Of a DNA stretch of 9,836 bases, positions 6,993 through 9,836 are shown piece by piece; position 1 is the first letter of the stretch; each line of letters starts with the position of its first letter. The DNA is taken from positions 1-9,836 of the forward strand of contig CABUYS010000044.1 of assembly GCA_902495835.1 (NCBI GenBank), written 5' to 3'. A program made the position numbers and the translations under genes. Under the pieces are notes generated by a model. It was not told the DNA's origin. It worked only from the letters and a program-made list of their open reading frames with translations, and made no database searches. The stretch comes from an uncultured Oscillospiraceae bacterium. GTDB lineage: Bacteria > Bacillota > Clostridia > Oscillospirales > Acutalibacteraceae.

Positions 6993-7288
6993 GTTAAAGA
7001 TAAATGGGTTTTAAAAATTTGTAAACAGGATAGGTAAGAGATGCTGAGAGGCGATATGGAAAATATTAAATATTATAATAGTAGGGTTTGATAAGAGACA
7101 CTAATAGTAGCACATCGTATAAACACTAAATTTTAAGTTCTTAAATTTTTGATCTGACAGCAAAATAATAGCAAACTGTAAAACGCATTTATTCTAAGCG
7201 TTATATCGGTCTGCAGTTACAATTATTTTAATGCTATAAAAAATATTACTGACTTTTGCAGTATGTAATGCCTTTTTTGTATCGAGAA
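6993..7288. other. Gene-less spacer with small stems only
   Basis: No frame here looks coding. Visible structure is limited to a nested stem at 7174-7218 (AACTG with CAGTT, enclosing AACGC with GCGTT), a short stem TACTG/CAGTA at 7247-7263 followed by a T6 run at 7273-7278 (a weak terminator at best), and an AT-rich near-palindrome around 7127-7149. It probably represents decayed insertion DNA. Confidence 0.4.
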
Positions 7289-7312
7289 AACCACGCGAAA
7301 GCCCGCGTGGTT
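7289..7312. repeat. GC-rich perfect hairpin, likely IS200-type end structure
   Basis: AACCACGCG (7289-7297) pairs over nine positions with CGCGTGGTT (7304-7312) around AAAGCC. The GC-rich stem stands out in AT-rich DNA and resembles the subterminal hairpins of IS200/IS605-type elements. Its lower part recurs at 7704-7710. It may be an end of the first IS remnant or of an additional, otherwise lost copy. Confidence 0.5.
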
Positions 7313-7480
7313 AAGTTATAGCTCAAGCGATGTAAGAAGGGCCTAAAAACTCCTTTTGATGTAGAATATAATAGTGGTCTGGAAACTGCTAAAGATAAAT
7401 CAAAAGGAGAACATTTAAAGTTATTGACACGAATTTTATCGCATAAAAACAGAACTGTAAATATTATTAAGATTAGAAAT

Positions 7481-7556
7481 AGGAGCTATATTTAGAAAAT
7501 AAAGAAGATGAATTGAGATAACAGTTAACATTTAAGAATATATACCTATTTATGGA
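7481..7556 (+). pseudogene. IS200/IS605-type transposase C-terminal remnant, copy 1
   Basis: Bases 7504-7536 read EDELR-stop-QLTFK, and after a one-base gap GAA TAT AT continues as EYI. Together these match the usual C-terminal tail of Y1 transposases (EDE..DQLTFKEYIDPF). Upstream, TAT ATT at 7487-7492 could be the YI of the catalytic-tyrosine helix. Only this short tail can be recognised; the HUH part is missing and stops and indels interrupt the frame. The right-end hairpin array follows at 7598. Recognition rests on memory of the family, so confidence is moderate. Confidence 0.5.
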
Positions 7557-7597
7557 TATCAATTAACGAATCCTTCGCAAGCATCAGACCGTATCAA

Positions 7598-7670
7598 CCT
7601 CTTTTAGAGGCGGCTAGTAGTACAGGGCTTCGCCCGTTAAAGAAATACCCCCAGCTAGGTTGGGGAGTAT
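7598..7670 (+). mobile_element. IS200-type right end, copy 1
   Basis: Three hairpins in a row: CCTC/GAGG (7598-7610), GGGC/GCCC (7625-7635) and ATACCCCCAG (7645-7654) with TTGGGGAGTAT (7660-7670, one bulge). They are linked by TAGTAC (7618-7623) and GAAATACC (7642-7649). The same order recurs at 8029-8099. A hairpin array after tnpA, ending in a stable subterminal stem, is typical of IS200/IS605 right ends. Confidence 0.6.
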
Positions 7671-7753
7671 GCATATTGTATTCAAAAAACTCCGCAATAG
7701 TCACGTGGTTCAACGGTAGCTCAAGCGATGTAACAAATATAATAAATACAAAA

Positions 7754-7993
7754 ATTTATTTTAAACCGGCAATCTGAAAATTTCTAAAGAAAAAACAGTT
7801 TTATGATATTTCAGAGATTTGTAAACATGAAATATGCATATAGAAATTGAGAATTTTGTTGCAAAGGTTATTATGTGGATACGGCAGGAAAAAACACAAA
7901 AACGATAAGGAATATATAAAAAGCCAGTTAAAACAAGATCGAGAAAGTGGTCAATTAAGTTTATTTGATTCAAGAGACCATTTTAAAGAGTAG
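7754..7993 (+). pseudogene. IS200/IS605-type transposase (TnpA, Y1) remnant, copy 2
   Basis: Conceptual translation with frame changes gives KFLKKK (about 7776-7793), then SFMIFQRFVNMKYAYRN, a TGA stop at 7848-7850, then EFCCKGYYVDTAGKNTK, a one-base frameshift near 7905, and EYIKSQLKQD ending QLSLFDSRDHFKE and TAG (7991-7993). This follows the C-terminal half of IS200-type TnpA: K.S.MIF....N.K..YRNREFW.KGYYVDT.GKN followed by the catalytic-tyrosine helix EYI.NQL.ED. Tyr in EYIKSQ is the presumed nucleophile. The N-terminal half with the HUH metal motif is absent, so the gene is dead. The remaining array at 8029-8099 is its right end. Stop plus frameshift plus truncation indicate long decay. 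Confidence 0.8.
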
Positions 7994-8028
7994 CAAGTAA
8001 CAAATGCATGACTGTCAGGATAGCAAAG

Positions 8029-8099
8029 AAGCCACTTGTGGCTTGCCAGCAGTATTAGTACTATACCCGAAAAGGAAATACCACCAGCTATGCGAGTGG
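8029..8099 (+). mobile_element. IS200-type right end, copy 2
   Basis: AAGCCAC/GTGGCTT (8029-8044) forms a seven-pair stem, followed by TAGTAC (8056-8061), GAAATACC (8075-8082) and the stem CCAC..GC-TAT-GC..GTGG (8081-8099, two internal mismatches). Order and linker words match 7598-7670, while the stem sequences differ in a way that preserves pairing. The last stem ends ten bases before the minus-strand GIY-YIG stop codon. Read from the other strand it is followed by TATTTCCTTTT and may help terminate that gene. Confidence 0.6.
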
Positions 8100-8108
8100 A
8101 TCTTTATT

Positions 8109-8957
8109 CTACGCTTGTTTATTCGTTTCAAAAGATTTCAAAGTTTTTCCATCTAGCGTTTTCCACGACTGCGGACCACTAATACTATATCCTGCGGCAA
8201 ATGCAGCCGCTGATGAAGAACTTGAAAAGAGTTTATCATTTTGTAAAATATTTTCTTTAATTTCTCCTAGCTTTCGACTTTGATCTACTTTCTTTTTTAT
8301 ACCCTTATTGAGTGATCGGGCAGGTGTTCTGTGTATACAAGATCCTTTTTGTAATACATACCCATCCGAAGTTGCCATCATAGAAGCTTTGCCATCACCT
8401 GCTGAAATATAAAAAATTGGATTATCATCTTTTCCATTCGTTTGCTTTTCAGAATAACTTTCAAACGTTTTATGACCAAGTGCATTTACAAGTATTTTTG
8501 CATTATATATAAATTCTTCGAGTTCAGCGACTTCCGCTTCTGAAACAGATGATTTAGTAGGAATACTACTGTTATCAATAGAGTAACGACCACAACTTTT
8601 GGCAATAGCATAGAATTGATGCTCTAAATATTTTATATGTGCTTTATTAAGATTGGAGTCCTTACTTATGAGTGCAATAACTTCATTCCAATTATCTTTT
8701 TTGTCTAAATGTTGTTTTAGTCTTGACATTATGTTTTCGGCTTCTCCAATATAAACGAGAGGTTTATCATTTGCATCATCACGTCCAAACAAAAAATACA
8801 CGCCCGGTGATGATAATTCTTTTCTATTTTCACTTTCTTTTACCATATTTCTAGGTATTTTATAAGCAATCCCAGTCCAATTTGATAATTCACATCTCCA
8901 ACGACTGTTGGGTGTTCCGTCTAATAAAAATAATTTTATAACTTTTCCAAATGCCAT
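8109..8957 (-). CDS. GIY-YIG nuclease-family protein with DUF4357-like C-terminus
   Basis: The protein has 282 residues. It carries a GIY-YIG fold with GVYFLFG (52-58), YIGEAENIMSRLKQHL (69-84) with the conserved Arg79, and LEHQFY with Glu112 as likely metal ligand. All key residues of a working nuclease are present. The C-terminal part (about 247-275: SSSSAAAFAAGYSISGPQSW, then LDGKTL) matches the DUF4357 pattern, which often accompanies GIY-YIG or restriction-modification proteins. No signal peptide or membrane segment is seen, so it is probably cytosolic. The start chosen is the ATG at 8957, nine bases after AGGAGA; an ATG three codons upstream at 8966 is too close to that site. The open frame extends to 9002 without a better start. 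No methylase or restriction partner is in the window. Substrate is unknown; DNA cleavage in defence, repair or element maintenance is inferred. Confidence 0.88.
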   Translation of the reverse strand: MAFGKVIKLFLLDGTPNSRWRCELSNWTGIAYKIPRNMVKESENRKELSSPGVYFLFGRDDANDKPLVYIGEAENIMSRLKQHLDKKDNWNEVIALISKDSNLNKAHIKYLEHQFYAIAKSCGRYSIDNSSIPTKSSVSEAEVAELEEFIYNAKILVNALGHKTFESYSEKQTNGKDDNPIFYISAGDGKASMMATSDGYVLQKGSCIHRTPARSLNKGIKKKVDQSRKLGEIKENILQNDKLFSSSSSAAAFAAGYSISGPQSWKTLDGKTLKSFETNKQA

Positions 8958-9041
8958 AATTATCATTCTCCTTTTTATGTATATAATTGCAAAACCAATC
9001 ATGGTATTTTTTGTGATTTCACTTTTTTAAAATTTTCACTC

Positions 9042-9063
9042 TGTTCACGACAAACGGTGAACA
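9042..9063. promoter_or_regulatory. Candidate operator upstream of the GIY-YIG gene
   Basis: TGTTCAC (9042-9048) and GTGAACA (9057-9063) form perfect inverted arms with an eight-base spacer. The site lies 85 bases upstream of the minus-strand GIY-YIG start and just after the broken HTH gene, so it may be the former operator of that regulator. It has no U-tract. Confidence 0.45.
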
Positions 9064-9085
9064 TTTAAAACATATATAGCTTCCA

Positions 9086-9322
9086 TCAATACCCTCTCTG
9101 GCATACTTCTCTGTATGATTGGGTAATTCTAATTTTATATAAACCTTCAAGGGAAAATAAAGTATATATATGTATGCTATATTTGTCAATATCATATATA
9201 GTTAAAGAATCTGTTGGTACTCTGAGTACTTCCGCAAAAGTATTCGTTAAATTAGCCTTAGGTGTTCTAATACCTAATTCATATTTTGCCTTACAAATAT
9301 ATGCAGTTTTCCATGAAGAAAC
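9086..9322 (-). pseudogene. Truncated HTH (XRE-type) regulator remnant
   Basis: An open minus-strand frame of 78 codons ends at TGA (9086-9088) and is bounded upstream by TAG at 9323-9325, with no proper start. It includes KYELGIRTPKANLTNTFAEV, then LRVPTDSLTIYDIDKY, YTLFSLEGLYKIRI and REVCQR. This resembles a clostridial XRE protein family with QYELGIRTPK..LTNAIAKAL.V, DIDSY and HTLF.LEDIYG..I. The first part of the HTH domain is lost and conserved positions have drifted, so it is likely nonfunctional. Identification is from family memory. Confidence 0.65.
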
Positions 9323-9325
9323 CTA

Positions 9326-9487
9326 TAAGTCATCTTAAATATTTTTTTGCTATTAACCGAAAATTGCAAAAAAAAAAAAACGAATTCTTCCCTATTATCA
9401 CACAATACTTACGCTCATTTTACACATCATACAATAAATCCTTTAGTAAATATTACGAAAATAAAGATTAATAATTAATTTTTAGAT
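9326..9487. other. AT-rich spacer with a 13-A run
   Basis: The stretch holds A13 at 9368-9380 and no convincing gene. A + strand frame at 9286-9471 is lysine/tyrosine/phenylalanine-rich, lacks a good ribosome site and overlaps the HTH remnant on the other strand. The segment probably contains the decayed 5' end and former promoter of that regulator. Confidence 0.4.
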
Positions 9488-9533
9488 ATTGACAACGCAG
9501 TGCTTTTCAATTATAATATAGTGATTTGTCAAT
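9488..9533 (+). promoter_or_regulatory. Consensus sigma-A promoter with flanking 8-bp dyad
   Basis: TTGACA (9489-9494) and TATAAT (9512-9517) are exact consensus hexamers with a 17-base spacer. Transcription should start near 9524, 54 bases before the ATG at 9578. ATTGACAA (9488-9495) and TTGTCAAT (9526-9533) are perfect inverted arms, one covering the -35 box and the other the first transcribed bases. A repressor binding this dyad would block the promoter; that role is inferred. Confidence 0.88.
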
Positions 9534-9577
9534 AAAATTTTTAAATTAAATAAATTTAGTGAGAAAAGGGTTTTATT

Positions 9578-9836
9578 ATGTATGAATATTTAAATAACAA
9601 GAAACTTTTAAGCCGTATACGTTCTTCGTGCGGAAGTATTATGCAAAATCTGTGTCACACACTTAAAAAGGAACATAACATCGGAGCTTCATTTTACCTT
9701 GTAGGCAGCGGAGCAAGAAATTTAGTAATGAAAAATGCAAATAATCCTATTGATTTGGATTATAATCTCGAAATAGTGCGTGTAGATGATTTTGAAGATT
9801 GCCGTAGCATCAAAGAAAATGTAAGAAAAGCTTTTA
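9578..9836 (+). CDS. Nucleotidyltransferase-like protein, 3' end outside the window
   Basis: Only the first 86 codons are present. The ATG at 9578 follows AAGGG (9566-9570) by seven bases, and the perfect promoter at 9489-9517 supports the start. LVGSGARN (41-48) and DLDYNLEI (59-66) fit the nucleotidyltransferase-fold pattern of a Gly-Ser loop followed by a D-x-D metal pair (Asp59, Asp61). I recall similar uncharacterised proteins in Clostridia, often in accessory DNA, but no substrate is known. It could act on RNA, protein or a small molecule, or be one half of a toxin-antitoxin-like pair; the sequence does not decide. It faces away from the GIY-YIG gene. Confidence 0.75.
   Translation, partial: MYEYLNNKKLLSRIRSSCGSIMQNLCHTLKKEHNIGASFYLVGSGARNLVMKNANNPIDLDYNLEIVRVDDFEDCRSIKENVRKAF

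Larger units (their letters stand above)
7305..7733 (+). repeat. Direct repeat with a 17-bp identical core, copies 7305-7335 and 7703-7733
   Basis: TAGCTCAAGCGATGTAA occurs identically at 7319-7335 and 7717-7733, and CGTGGTT precedes it in both copies (7306-7312 and 7704-7710). The spacing is 398 bases. Each copy lies upstream of a tnpA remnant and a right-end hairpin array, so the repeats mark equivalent positions in two related IS copies. Read as GCT CAA GCG ATG it would give AQAM, which resembles the residues before the HUH motif in TnpA; this reading is tentative. Confidence 0.65.

Noticed and set aside
7700..7735. tRNA-like fragment (GTGGTTCAACGGTAGCTC)
   Set aside because: It looks like a D-arm, but no anticodon arm, T-arm or CCA-proximal stem can be drawn, and the sequence is explained by the direct repeat with 7305-7335.
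7598..8099. TnpB-type omega RNA or HEARO (IscB guide RNA)
   Set aside because: The hairpin arrays resemble guide-RNA scaffolds at first sight, but the coding remnants beside them match TnpA, no TnpB or IscB remnant is visible, and the arrays fit IS200-type right ends.
9286..9471. 61-codon + strand ORF
   Set aside because: It crosses the A13 run, is composed mostly of Lys/Tyr/Phe/Ser, has no ribosome site and overlaps the HTH remnant on the other strand.

Overview
The window looks like an AT-rich Clostridia-type (Firmicutes) chromosome, possibly Oscillospirales or a relative. The evidence is AT-rich codon use, strong AGGAGG-like Shine-Dalgarno sites, frequent TTG/GTG starts, sigma-A promoters with 17-bp spacers, U-tract terminators, and PurB/PurA variants typical of Clostridia. 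The genus cannot be named from the sequence alone.

Region 1 (1-6658) is one transcription unit on the + strand. Two copies of a 133-bp-period repeat (1-226) precede a sigma-A promoter (255-283). Then come purB, purA, glmS and guaA, ending at a strong intrinsic terminator (6616-6658). PurB acts at two steps of purine synthesis, PurA starts the AMP branch and GuaA ends the GMP branch. GlmS sits among them and supplies glucosamine-6-phosphate for cell-wall and UDP-GlcNAc synthesis. The three intergenic gaps are short; the glmS-guaA gap carries a long hairpin. No riboswitch or glmS ribozyme is visible.

Region 2 (6551-8108) holds no intact gene. Its first part (6551-6992) is packed with related inverted and direct repeats, palindromes, a roughly 100-nt hairpin and a second good terminator. 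It is either a MITE-like element or a structured noncoding RNA. Its second part (7289-8099) is two degenerate IS200/IS605-type elements in tandem. Both keep recognisable tnpA C-terminal remnants with stops and frameshifts, and both keep a similar right-end hairpin array.

Region 3 (8109-9836) is accessory. It has an intact minus-strand GIY-YIG nuclease-family gene with a DUF4357-like C-terminus, a decayed minus-strand HTH (XRE-type) regulator, and a consensus sigma-A promoter driving a nucleotidyltransferase-like gene cut off by the window end. The IS remnants, broken regulator and orphan nuclease suggest an insertion hotspot just downstream of a conserved housekeeping operon. I found no clear new multi-gene system. 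The least explained parts are the repeat-rich tail of the purine operon, the glmS-guaA hairpin, and the GIY-YIG/HTH-remnant/nucleotidyltransferase cluster.
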